Shown here: positions 10,250-20,343 of the stretch, in pieces
Layout: every line of letters starts with the position of its first letter
Numbering within the stretch: the first letter of the stretch is position 1
NCBI GenBank assembly: GCA_031761405.1
Contig: JASEVX010000001.1
Coordinates: 114,749,071 to 114,813,070 of the forward strand
Direction of reading: 5' to 3'
From: Serripes groenlandicus
Lineage: Eukaryota; Mollusca; Bivalvia; Cardiida; Cardiidae
DNA: 64,000 nucleotides
Notes under the pieces: model-generated
Told to the model about the DNA's origin: nothing
The model's input: the letters and a program-made list of their open reading frames with translations, nothing else
Databases searched by the model: none
Position numbers and translations under genes: made by a program

Positions 10250-11422
10250 TTTGTGTTGTTCACTATGTTGTTGCTGGTTGTTAGATCTTGTGTAGGGTTT
10301 GGAGTAGCTGAAATAAATTTATTTATAAAACAACACATTGAACTTCTCAAAAATGAGAATCGTTTATGATCGCCGTCTTCATGACTTTGCTTTTAAATTT
10401 AAATTGCTTGGTCCATCCAGGATCCACTAACACGTGGTCCCTGGTCCATCAGAGTTTCGTTGCACTTAATTAAGGGCACTACACGATGACTTTACCTGGA
10501 CACCGGAAACTCTTTTGGGATACTTACAACAATGTTATTCGGTTTCAGATGGAGCAACCCATAATAAGAAAGAGTAAAGAACGGAAACACTTTGAAGTGA
10601 GGTACTGTGTTAAGACACACGCAGAGAACATTTGTACGTCGACGTCCCCACGACTTTGAAATCTTTTTTTCTGGAGCAGACGATTTGTGTTACTTGGGTA
10701 ACATCAAACTACACTGCAAAAAAGTATTAAAACTGGAAGAATTGTCAAGAGCTGTAGGTCAATTAATTCTAAGTAACTACGAGATTGTGTGTGGTTAAGG
10801 TCAAATTACAACATTGACATTTCGGATGTGTATTTGAGTCGGTTTTCAATTCCGAGGGACCAACGTACCTGGTAAGGGTTAACACGCAGCACGACGAGTC
10901 GAATTTCGCTGTAAAAATGTCGACTGAAATAATTAAGTGAAATTGAGGTAGATGGTGCTCGAGCTGAATGGCACGCGGTATAATGTAAAGATGTGCATAA
11001 ATGAATCGTGCTCTACAAAAACCCTCCTTTGTGACAATTGCACATAAATATAGGCCTGCGAATTTAAATGTACATCATTTATCTTTTGATTTTTATCAGA
11101 GACACATTCCTATATACATATGCTTGCTGATGCCTGTGCGACGGATGACGTTTTTGGAAAAGTATAATGGCAAAAGGAGAAATGCTAATTTTTCAATTAT
11201 TAAACATACACATGTAGAAAACTTTAATATATTTGCATTTATGTTCTAGAGATCTTCTGCTGCAAATGAGCTGTACATGGAAAAGGGGAGTTAACTATTC
11301 ATTGACTTAAACGTGTGAGCAATGCAGACTCAGAACAGACTGTGTAGATGCACATCGTGATCTGGACCTACACGTATCGTTAATGTCCTATGGCATGTAG
11401 CGACGTTCCAATATATCGTTCA
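10250..11422. other. Unassigned stretch
   Basis: No feature is recognised across about 1.2 kb. Small PB-A-like words (CGACTTTGAAATC at 10650, GGCAAAAGGAGAAATGC at 11170) are too isolated to call copies. No open frame here exceeds about 80 codons. Confidence 0.4.
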
Positions 11423-11643
11423 GCCGTCGTAATGTATCGACCCGGATCAGCCTGCGCAGGCTAATCCGGGCCGACACATTCCGTAACAGGGGGATAGAGG
11501 TAAAGAGTAATGATTCCTGGAACAGAAAATCCACAGGAGGCGAAAAGTGATTGTCCGGGTTAGCCTGCGCGGCATGTTTAGGCGGATCCGTTACGATACT
11601 TTACGCAGATTCCACAATGTTGTTTCTCTCGTTGGACGGCTCA
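11423..11643 (-). mobile_element. MITE-B, left terminus lost
   Basis: The element starts inside the left arm (GCCGTCGTAATGTATCGACC) and ends at TCGTTGGACGGCTCA. About 25 bp of the left terminus, up to the GCCGTC, is deleted. Confidence 0.75.
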
Positions 11644-12006
11644 ATTATTGAGTTTTGATTTTGCGTGACGTTACTTGTTAACACTGGCTGGTGTGATTGG
11701 TCGCTAACTGATAACACAGTTCGACTGAGATTTGACGGAACCGACAACATAACTTATGAATGTCTAAACTCGTACCGTACCTTATGTGCGATATAAGACT
11801 GTTCCTAAATTGTAAACAAACAAAAAAGATCCTGGTGTTAAAAAAAAGCTTTCTGCTTGTATATATAGGAAAGGATTAGATGCATAGCCGATACGCATCC
11901 ACCGCAAATGACGTTTCACGACACTGTGTCTTACAAATATAAAGTATTTATCTTAAGTTAATTTCGCCATTTCCAGCGATTATTTCCCACAGTTTCAAGA
12001 TCACAT
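11644..12006. other. No recognisable feature
   Basis: Unique-looking sequence of about 360 bp with no coding or repeat signal. Confidence 0.4.
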
Positions 12007-12236
12007 CAGTTCCAGGAGAAAACCAACATTATGGACTCTTCCTATGTATCGAACCAGATCAGCCTGCGCAGTCCGCGCAGGCTAATCCGGGCCGACACAT
12101 TCCGCCTCAGGGGGATAGAGGTAAAGAGTAATGATTCCTGAAACAGAAAAGCTTTTGAGTCCGGGTTAGCCTGTGCGGCATGATCAGGCTGGTCTGAGTC
12201 GATACAGTCCACAAAAAATGTTGGTTTTCTCGTGGG
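12007..12236 (-). mobile_element. MITE-B, internally deleted
   Basis: The left end is CAGTTCCAGGAGAAAACC and the right end is TTGGTTTTCTCGTGGG. Deletions remove part of the CTGTGGATTTTC spacer and part of the right arm. It abuts a PB-A copy with almost no gap. Confidence 0.75.
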
Positions 12237-12237
12237 T

Positions 12238-12445
12238 TTATCCCTTTCCCACATGCAGAAGCATTTCGACGCAACTTTAGTAGACGACGTTTTGAACACA
12301 TTCATATTGATCAAATTCTCCTTTTGCTACTATGTTTTCAGTTCCATTCAACAATTGAAATTTCAATTTTAGAAATGATCAATGCTTTTGTCTAGACTAT
12401 GTCTTAGTCGCCTGCTTTAGATGTCACATAGTTGTATATGAATAA
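12238..12445 (-). mobile_element. PB-A MITE, degenerate
   Basis: The left end is TATCCCTTTCCCACATGC, followed by GACGCAACTTTAGTAGACG. The centre is collapsed and the right end (GTCGCCTGCTTTAGATG) lacks a clean TTAA. Confidence 0.6.
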
Positions 12446-12584
12446 GAATTATCTCAAAGATGAATCAGAGTTAACGCTTATCGTTCAAATTAAGTTTTTA
12501 AACGTTTCCTTAAATACCTTTTCTAAACTCGTCCGCTTTAAAAACGTATAAGGAACAAATAGTTAACGTCTTTTAATATGGCAA

Positions 12585-12723
12585 TTAATAATTGGAAAAG
12601 GAAAACATTGTAGTAAAAGGAGAAATTGCTATAATCAAATTCTAAAAAAAAAGAAAAGATGTTTTGATAAATCGCCTGTTACGGTGGTAATAAATGTTTT
12701 CTGCATCGCGGAAAGGGTTAACC
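12585..12723 (+). mobile_element. PB-A fragment, right half
   Basis: It begins within the long arm (GGAAAACATTGTAGTAAAAG) and ends GCGGAAAGGGTTAA. Confidence 0.6.
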
Positions 12724-13076
12724 GGGTTTTTATTGTCAACATTTCTTTACCGAAATGAAAATTGTCTTTTTTTTCGCAAATAGTTGTCCGTTTTTCATGC
12801 ATAAATTCTCATTGAGTCATACCGTAGTTATTTTGCGGCCGTTTTATATATAAGTCAAATGACTCATTAAAATCTTATCATTATTACACCTGAACATATT
12901 TAGACCGCCCTTTCTGTCCGATAATTGATATTCTTCTATACCGCTGATTCAGCATTTCAGTAAAATGTGTCTTCTACATTAACTAAACTATTCCTTTATT
13001 TGACGTTTTCCAAATGCTTCATGACCCTTTTTAAACTTATAGACGCGTTTTCTGACGTATTAGCTGCCGATGACCT
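12724..13076. other. No recognisable feature
   Basis: Nothing recognised in about 350 bp of AT-rich sequence. Confidence 0.4.
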
Positions 13077-13260
13077 TTAACCCTTTCCCTCATACGACAA
13101 CTCTGCAGCAGACGACTTTGAACGTATTTTGTCAAAACATAGAAAAATCTCCATAATTGAATGGATAACCTATGACAAAAAGTGGAAAACATTGTGGCAA
13201 AAGGAGAAATTGCACGTTTTGTGCAATTTCTTCTTTTGTCACTATGTTTTCATAAAGCTC
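13077..13260 (+). mobile_element. PB-A MITE, right arm truncated
   Basis: A clean left end (TTAACCCTTTCCCTCATACG) leads through the centre hairpin ATTGCACGTTTTGTGCAAT. The sequence breaks off shortly after TATGTTTTCATAAAGC. The loop stem carries a compensated change, GCAC/GTGC in place of GCTC/GAGC, so stem pairing is kept. The copy at 33913 shows the same left-stem change but GTGA on the other side. Confidence 0.8.
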
Positions 13261-13354
13261 ATAATGTCACAATGTGTTGAAACTAGTAAAATAGGTTTAT
13301 TTTCATTCATAGAGAGTTCATATATTTCTTCCGAGAGAATACAATCCTTATCCT

Positions 13355-13476
13355 TGACCCTTTCCCACATACAGACGCTGTATGACGCCTCTGCAGCACA
13401 CAACTTTTAAAAGCATTGGGGCTACAGAAAAAATATATGCTAAGACGTGCAGTTTCTCTCATTGCCACAATGGCAT
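13355..13476 (-). mobile_element. PB-A fragment, left half
   Basis: TTGACCCTTTCCCACATACAG starts the copy, followed by GACGCCTCTGCAGCAC. It runs to about the centre and stops. Confidence 0.6.
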
Positions 13477-13499
13477 CGGCACTATATAATAAAAACATA

Positions 13500-13762
13500 T
13501 GAGCCGTCCCGCGAGAAAACCAACATTTTGGACTCTGCGTAAAGTATCGATCCGAATCAGCATAAGCAAGCCACGCAGGCTAATCCGGACAGATACTTTT
13601 CGCCTCCTGTGGATTTTCTGTTTCAGGAATCATTACTCTATACCTCTATCCCCCTGGGACGGAATGTGTCGGGCTGGATCAGTCTGCACGGACTGAACAG
13701 GCGGATCTGGGTCGATACATTACGCATATGCCATACTGTTGGTTTTATCGAGGGACGGCTCA
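13500..13762 (+). mobile_element. MITE-B, complete, well preserved
   Basis: The element is flanked by TA on both sides (CATA before, TATG after). Termini are TGAGCCGTCCCGCGAGAAAA and TTATCGAGGGACGGCTCA. Good reference copy for the + orientation, with CGCCTCCTGTGGATTTTCTG in the middle. Confidence 0.9.
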
Positions 13763-13974
13763 TATGTTCTTTAATTCTATATATGTCTACTGTTTATAAC
13801 ATTGATGCTTTACATCTGCTGCAGATTCTTGTTTATGGAAGTTGGTTAAAATGCCCAAAATAAAGGGTGATATATTTTTCTAATTGGATAAAAGTCTGCA
13901 CTGCTTGATCTGGCCCTCTAGTACAAAATTCCAGACCTTTCCCGGCTTTTGGCCTCCCCCAACACTGGTTTAGT

Positions 13975-14105
13975 TTAAAACATTCCCACACAGAGACGCT
14001 TTCTGACGCCACTGCAACGGACGACTTTTGAATACATTGTAACGAAAGTTGAAATTGCACAAAACGAGTAATTTCTCCTTTTTACCAAAATATTTTCTGC
14101 TATAA
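13975..14105 (-). mobile_element. PB-A fragment, left half
   Basis: The copy starts TTTAAAACATTCCCACAC, with GACGCCACTGCAACGGACG and a weakened centre hairpin. The right arm is missing. Confidence 0.6.
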
Positions 14106-14367
14106 CATGAAAACGGTAACTGCAGATTCCCATGCTCATTCCTTTTCATTGATCTTTGTTGAAGTAATTACAAAGTTAAACTTATTCGTCATTGAAATTG
14201 GGAACCAATGTATACAAAGAAAAGCGTGGATACACTTAAATTGTTTCGAACCCCTTTCTATACAAAATATCTCGGTTTTTCACTCTTGTTTACGCACGCT
14301 TTATAACTCTAATTGCTACTATTGAAGTCGCATTTTTGGGTATTTACTTTTCTTGTATTTTTTTTAG

Positions 14368-14523
14368 CATTGAGACGCGACACGCAAAAAGCCATGCATT
14401 ATATGAATGTATACGCAAAAAGGTATCAATTCGATGTGGATAAAGTGTATATTCAGATCAATGGGTGCATCCTTGTTGCTTTATCAGAATCAAGACAATT
14501 CACCAGAAGCTTCCAGGAGTATT
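14368..14523 (+). CDS. Candidate internal exon, unassigned protein
   Basis: This is the only stretch that looks like an exon. It is preceded by a strong polypyrimidine tract and AG (TTTTCTTGTATTTTTTTTAG, ending 14367) and followed by a consensus donor GTGAGTGA at 14524. It is 156 bp, divisible by three, with the same phase at both ends (one base of the split codon before, one after). Only one frame is open. The peptide contains RDTQKAMHYMNVYAKRYQF then DVDKVYIQINGC and LVALSESRQF. The spacing D..KA..Y...YAK.Y..D.DKV resembles the helix-turn-strand before the GxSxG nucleophile of alpha/beta-hydrolases (carboxylesterase or arylacetamide-deacetylase type), but the expected GxSAGG is not there (INGC instead). 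It could be a decayed or divergent esterase exon or chance. No partner exon is recognised nearby. Confidence 0.33.
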
Positions 14524-14669
14524 GTGAGTGATTTGCAAGTCGTGTATACATGTATATTGCTTAGACTGCGCGGATCCTCAAACTGATCTGGATCTACGCT
14601 GTTTGTAAATACCTTTGTGTACCTTGTTTCATGGACGCATTCAATAATCAGAACAACATGTTTGTTACA

Positions 14670-14785
14670 TACTGTAATATAATTAAAAGCATTGTGGCAA
14701 AAGTGGTATTTCTTCTTTTACCAGTTGGCATAGGTCATCATCTGCAGATGCGCCAAAATGCGTCTGTATGCGTGAAATGGTTAAA
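14670..14785 (+). mobile_element. PB-A fragment, right half
   Basis: AGCATTGTGGCAAAAGTGG leads to GTCATCATCTGCAGATGCG and GCGTGAAATGGTTAA. The left arm is absent. Confidence 0.55.
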
Positions 14786-15043
14786 CTCGCTCTCGTTTTG
14801 AATGGTCACGCTGTGCGACTCCCGGAATATTTCAATAAAAATATGTGCTGCGGCATATACAGTTTTGACCATTATGCATCCCCTATTTCATCAACACACG
14901 CAGTATCTCAATTTGATTAACCTTTAATTTTAGCAAGAGTTCCAAGAAGGCTTATGCTAGTTATATGATAAATGAAAAGTGAATACTCTAGTACGACCAT
15001 GCATTATTAAAAACCCCATTTATGACAAGGCTTTAAATATTCA

Positions 15044-15390
15044 TTTCAACAAAACGGAAACCCCTTTTGTGCAACAGCGGTTTACAAAAAGGAGAAGAGT
15101 TATGCCAATAGTGTTTATACCCGAGCTAAGTGCTTACACTTTCTTACAAGCTTTATTTGACATTTTGAAGTTTTTAAAGGGCTTTTGAAAAACGAATATT
15201 TCGCCTTTTCATTTGTTATCAATGCTTGCGACAATTTGTCTCGTTTGACACTTATCTTTTCGCCATCTAAACCTTTTTACGCCTCCTCACTGACTAATGC
15301 GATAAAGCGTTGTACTGGAATGGAGCTGTCTGTCGTACCACACGTTTCTCCACAACGCTGTTACACAAAAGGGGTTCCGTATTGCTGAAA
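15044..15390. mobile_element. Unnamed ~345-bp MITE with ~36-bp terminal inverted repeats
   Basis: The left end TTTCAACAAAACGGAAACCC-CTTTTGTGCAACAGCG is mirrored at 15355-15390 by CGCTGTTACACAAAAGGGG-TTCCGTATTGCTGAAA, with a few mismatches. The interior (including the frame at 15185-15388) has no recognised domain. A target duplication is not obvious. No second copy is seen in this window. Confidence 0.6.
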
Positions 15391-15465
15391 CCAAAATATA
15401 AGACCTATACGAAACTGGTCATAAATGGTTTTTGAAATATTGCACGGTCATACTAATGTATCTAA

Positions 15466-15683
15466 TGAAACAGAAAATCCACAGGAGGCGAAACGTGTCT
15501 GTCCGGGTAAATCCACACGTTTCGCCTCCTGTGGATTTTCTGTTTCAGGAATCATTCTATATAGATCTATCCCACTGAGCCGGAATGTGCCAGCCCGGAT
15601 TATCCTGTGCGGACAGCGTAGGCTGATCTGGATTTATACATTACGCAGAGTCGACAATGTTGGTTTTCTCGTGGGACGGCTCA
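15466..15683 (+). mobile_element. MITE-B rearranged into a perfect central hairpin
   Basis: The left half has been replaced by an inverted copy of the middle segment. 15466-15498 and 15515-15547 are exact reverse complements (33 bp each), separated by a 16-nt loop. The right half then continues normally to GTGGGACGGCTCA. No left terminus is present. Confidence 0.85.
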
Positions 15684-18077
15684 TATGTGATTCTTGGTTT
15701 ACTTGACTCTCTGGTGTGACGCCACTTTATGTTACCTTAGCGTACAACCAGTGGAGCTATGCTACTAGATATGTATTGACAGTTGCACCAAGGACTATTT
15801 TACACTTAACAGGCAGGAACTCCTCTTGTTGGAATTAAGGGCATGCACACGTATACTTACTTGAGTCTTTACTGATCGTGCAGGCACCAAGGATCCAAAT
15901 AGCTTGAAATGATTCTTATATCAATTTCATTTTAAAAAACGCATATTTATAACATGCTCTATCACACTTTATGAATTATGATTCCTTCAATGTTAACTAA
16001 TTTAAAATCCGGAATAAATTAACTTGAGATAGACGAAAGGAAATAAACGAAGTAATCTTTCTTATAAACATTTCTCTTCGTTTGAATTGACAATTATAGT
16101 TTCTCTTGGGGAATGTATACACATTTTATATATAAAGAAAGGATTCACTTTTAAATTGCAAGGTTTGCAACATTATCGTCATTATTTATTAACAGTTTAG
16201 TATCAATATCAGTAGGCTCAGAGGTTTCAGTTTGCAGTCATCAGAGATCGGTATTGTTAAGGATTCTCTTACGACTTCGGACGGACATCGATGAACATCT
16301 ATGCTGTCAAATATTACCGCCGACATACATAATCTGTCGAGTCAATTAAAGGGTTTGCATTGACGTAATATTGGCCAAACATGCCTATCTCAGTGGGGAA
16401 CATAACTGAGATATAGGTCAAATTACGCTAAATACATCCGGTGACTTGCTGATCTACAGTACTATAGTCCATAAAAAAACTATAGTCCCTAAATAAACCG
16501 TTGTTTGCGTAGAAATGAGTGTATACCATCACCAGAATGTATTGAATATATGTCATTGAGTTTAAATGCATTGTGAATGTGTATAGGATGCACTGGAATT
16601 GATTAATTTGACCACTTTTAGTATTTTGACCTTCTTTGAAAGTGAAAGTAGAGAATGCTAAATACCGGTTTTGTCCGGGCCCGATTTGGTCCAAAACGAC
16701 GGTTACCATTTTCGCCTGGTGAGTTCTTTCTTGCATAATGCATGACCCCACCTTTTCTTTGGATTGTTTTAAAGCTAGAAGGTAACTTTTTTCAATGATA
16801 TATGGTGTTCTACATGAGAAACGCTTAGAAAGTGTGACCACCGAGGACTGAAACTGGTCGATTTACATGGAAACAAAGAAGGATTTGTGCCAAGGATCCT
16901 GATATTTGCCATAGCTAGCTTAACTCTCCTTCTCATATATTTGATTTAATTGGATGTTTTTGATTTTAACAGTGATTTTCTCAGAGACAGTACAATTATG
17001 TATGATACATTGGTGACTAACCGTAACTAGACACATGCATGTGCTTTGCCCAATGGTAACCAAACATGACTGTCGCAAGTAGAAATGGATTCCGGGACGC
17101 CAGGTCTCAGTTTCCATCATGTTGTCAATACACCATAACATGTCTTATAAACAATGACCGTTATGAAACACATTAATCTAATAAATATCATGTCAAGTGT
17201 CTCGTATAATTCTGCTGACGTCAACTGAATAGGACTTCACATTAAAGGGCTAATTAATTCAATGTTAATCGTTTTCTACAGACACAACACAAAACGTTTG
17301 CATGTGGAAAAGGGTTACAATAACCCGGGTCAACGACAGCACTATTCACTGACACCAATTTAATTTTTCAATTATGAAAGAAGCTCCAAATATAATAATA
17401 CTATGTATACGTTTATCCCATTGACAGAGCCGTGTCTAGCGAGTTGTGTCCTTAATGTCACAACGATTTGGCATCATTTCAGGACATATTTACATAAAAT
17501 AGTTATGGCTACACATCCAGTTATGTCACAATGTGCATTTGGGTATGTAAAACATAACTACGGACGGTGAAGACTTTGGTGAGATTGTGCGGATGTACAT
17601 GCTCGCCCGAGTCGTCACTGTACGCAGTTACATTCGGGGCCAAACCCGCTAGACGTGGCTCCTATAATTTCGTTCCTATTTTACATTGTGTTTGTGAACT
17701 GACAATCACCGTTAATAATGTAAAAACGTTATTTTGTATCGACCCCGGTGATTTTATTTAACTCGGCGATAATTTAATTGAACTGTCAATATTTGAATCA
17801 TCCATTCACAGGTACCAGTTTTGAACATTTCGAAAGCAATTACAATCTTTAGCTGCGCCAATGAGAAATGGATACAAACGTCGTTCATATACAGCAGAGC
17901 TGTGAAATATCAACTATCCCTTTCTGCCAAAGTCTACATGTGTATTTATAGTTGAGCCTCGGCTAGCGAGTACGGTTCTAACTGCATCTGTGAACAGTGA
18001 AGACTGATGCTAACGATTGCATCCACACAGTCTGGCTAGAATAATCATCGTCAGCATATATGTTATATGACGTCATG
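15684..18077. other. Largest unassigned stretch, ~2.4 kb
   Basis: I see no gene, SINE or MITE of the named families except a PB-A right-end scrap at 17278-17318 (GCATGTGGAAAAGGGTTA). A 137-codon minus-strand frame at 16428-16841 is the longest here; it has no recognisable domain and no splice context. At 17563-17600 the words GACGGTGAAGACTTTGGTG and AGATTGTGCGGATGTAC resemble a weak dispersed motif seen also near 22225, 37035 and 43530. Confidence 0.4.
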
Positions 18078-18139
18078 CGTGTGTGTGTGTTTGTGTGTGT
18101 GTGGAGGAAAGGGGGTGGGGGGGGGGGGGGGGGGGGGGG
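18078..18139. repeat. GT microsatellite grading into poly-G
   Basis: (GT)n with one TTT interruption is followed by GGAGGAAAGGGGGT and a G run of more than 20. Confidence 0.9.
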
Positions 18140-18352
18140 AAAGTCATAAAGGACCTAAAACGTTAGCCACCATTAAGATTATAATTTAGGTTTTTTTTTA
18201 ATACGGTCTCGACAGTGTTTGGCTAGGATCCTTTTTGTATGGGTCGCTCAGAGGAAATCATCGTTACAGACGTGTTTCTATATACATGTTGCCTCGACTT
18301 CTCCAGCATAGAGTTGGTTGTGGGAACTGGTTGAGAGGGATAGTTATATAAT

Positions 18353-18626
18353 TGAGCCGTTCCACGAGAAATCCAACATTATTGACTCCGCGTAAAGTAT
18401 CGACCCGGACCAGCCTAAGCATGCCTAAAGCATGCCGCGCAGGCTTACCCGGATATATACTTTTCGCCTTCTGTGGATTTTCTGTTTCGTGAATCATTAC
18501 TCTATACCTCCATCCCCACGCGACGGAATGTGTCGGGCCGGATTAGCCTGCGCGGACTGCGCAGGGTAATCCGGTTCGATACATTACGCAAAGCCCACAC
18601 TGTTGGTTTTCTCGTGGAACGGCTCA
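18353..18626 (+). mobile_element. MITE-B, complete
   Basis: The termini are TGAGCCGTTCCACGAGAAAT and TTTTCTCGTGGAACGGCTCA. A short tandem slip duplicates the inner-arm word AAGCATGCC (18417-18438), making this copy about 10 bp longer than the norm. Confidence 0.9.
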
Positions 18627-19039
18627 TATATATACTAGGTAGATCCATGATTACATCCTATAAACTTGTCTTGTATTAAAGACATCGTTAACACAATCCA
18701 GTTCGAATTTAACAAGTGATTTTTCAAATTTATGTTTGAACTCAGACGGTGTCAAGTGCAGAGATAAATTGTTCTGTACATATATCAAACTGAAAACGAT
18801 GGCCATGAACATACCTTGTATATAATAAATCTAGAAACATTCAATTTCGAGGTGGACGACAATAAATTAAAGAAAAACTGGGCACCATTTTTCACCTATG
18901 TGTTTTTCTAAAAAACAAACAAATTGCAAATGTTATTTAGATCCCTCTACATGTTGGTCAGTAACACATGCCTGTGCATACGGTTATTTAATCCTTCAAC
19001 ACTTCCAAATGCATTTAAACACATCCGCAGCTGACGACT
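18627..19039. other. Unassigned stretch
   Basis: About 400 bp with nothing recognised except a few bases of PB-A-like sequence just before the next element (CATCCGCAGCTGACGACTTT). Confidence 0.4.
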
Positions 19040-19267
19040 TTAACCCTTTCCTCATACGACAATTATGCAGCAGACGACTTTGAACATTTTTGTCAAAAAT
19101 TGGAAAATCTCTATAATTAAATGGATAACCTATGACTAAAAGTGGAAAACATCATGGCAAAAGGAGAAATTGCTCGTTTTGAGCAATTTCTTCTTTTGTC
19201 ACTATGTTTTCAAAAAGCCGTCTGCTGCAGAGGCGTCAGAAAGCGTCTATATAAGGGAAAGGGTTAA
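19040..19267 (+). mobile_element. PB-A MITE, complete reference copy
   Basis: A complete 228-bp copy with TTAA at both ends. Order: TTAACCCTTTCC, CAGCAGACGACTTTGAAC, CTCTATAATTAAATGGATAAC, AAGTGGAAAACATCATGGC, hairpin GAAATTGCTC-GTTTT-GAGCAATTTC, TTTTCAAAAAGCCGTCTGC, CAGAGGCGTCAGAAAGCG, GGGAAAGGGTTAA. The two halves are inverted repeats of each other at the ends and the centre but differ in the middle. No coding capacity. Confidence 0.95.
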
Positions 19268-19857
19268 CACACATTGATGGGATTTTCATTAATGACACTT
19301 TACCATTTCTCATGTACAGGCTGATATGTTATATCGTGTAGTTTAATCCGCGGTCCCTAAAATTCGTACGCGGTTCAAGTGGTACACTCTGTAGAATTTT
19401 GTAGTCCCGTTTGAGACATCTTAAGAGTTTTCGCAAACATCTTAAATACTTTTTATCAGTTCAATCAAGGATTATTGAATTACTGAATGCCTTGTTTTTA
19501 AGGGACTGTCCATTGGCCAAAATGTGGTTAGTATGCGACCAGCCGTTACTGTCGAAAGGTCACTGTTCTTTTAATTGTCTACATTTGTTTACGAGTCAAT
19601 AATATTAGCGAAAAATGTAGTCCTTGATCAGTCGTCATATATTACAAATGTAGTCCACGTTTGACATACATTGTTGACAAGCCCTTTATTCATATAAGCT
19701 TCACGTTACACGAAACATCGACCAACAAAGATCCGGATCCGACTTCACATGCGCACAGTCAAATCAGTATTTTCCCTGTTCGCATTCTAGTTTAAAAGTA
19801 CAGCTTTACGTATAGTTTTCCAATGCGTTGTTTCTCTAATGGTCGATCCATTATCTT
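19268..19857. other. No recognisable feature
   Basis: About 590 bp without a family that I recognise. Confidence 0.4.
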
Positions 19858-20045
19858 TTAAAAAGACACCTTGTATGAGGCACTCTCTCCTATGTCATCT
19901 AGCCTATGTGTGGAAAGGTAGTTAGTTAATCGCCTGGGAAAACGTTGGTTGGAATGCTGTAACGAGCGAGCAAGGAAACACACTGGTAGATGAATTGATT
20001 GCCGTGATATAACTGCAAAATGTTTAAAACAAAACAACACTTGGT
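19858..20045 (+). mobile_element. SINE-1, older copy, 3' portion
   Basis: The region CTATGTGTGGAAAGGTAG, TGCCGTGATATAACTGC and the A-rich end AACAAAACAACACTTGGTTTAAC aligns with the 3' half of the SINE right next to it. The tRNA-like head is missing. The younger SINE inserted in its 3' end. Confidence 0.6.
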
Positions 20046-20058
20046 TTAACTCCACTCA

Positions 20059-20330
20059 GACCCGGCCGGGTAGCTCAATTGGTAGCGTATCTGACTCGTG
20101 ATCTGGAGGTCACGGGTTCGATACCCGGTTGCGGCGACATTCTTTCGGGCGATGTTTTCCATTGCCTCTCACCTCTGATCTATGTGAGAAAGTAGTCAGT
20201 GGCTTCGAAAGAATGTTGTGTAAGTACTGGTGTGGGAAAGCCAGGAAAACATGGGTAGGTGCACTGACCGCCGTGATATGACCAAAGCTGTTGAAAGCGG
20301 CGTTAAACTCCAAACAAACAAACAAACAAA
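20059..20330 (+). mobile_element. SINE-1, full length with target duplication
   Basis: A full-length retroposon flanked by the 13-bp direct repeat TTAACTCCACTCA (20046-20058 and 20331-20343). The tRNA-like head carries an A box (TAGCTCAATTGG, 20071-20082) and a perfect B box (GGTTCGATACC, 20115-20125). The body runs to the conserved end ACCGCCGTGATATGACC, TTGAAAGCGGCGTTAAAC and an (AAAC)n tail. It should be transcribed by RNA polymerase III and moved by a partner LINE (known biology of SINEs). The head pairs imperfectly at the acceptor stem, so it is not a working tRNA gene. Confidence 0.92.
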
Positions 20331-20343
20331 TTAACTCCACTCA

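Noticed and set aside
16428..16841. 137-codon minus-strand frame
   Set aside because: No domain, no splice context, low-complexity Tyr/Phe-rich end.
17563..17600. Dispersed motif GCGGACAATGAAGACTC-like at 11325, 17563, 22225, 37035, 43530, 49030 and 61761
   Set aside because: Matches are short and weak. It may be a very old repeat family, but I cannot define ends or a consensus by eye.
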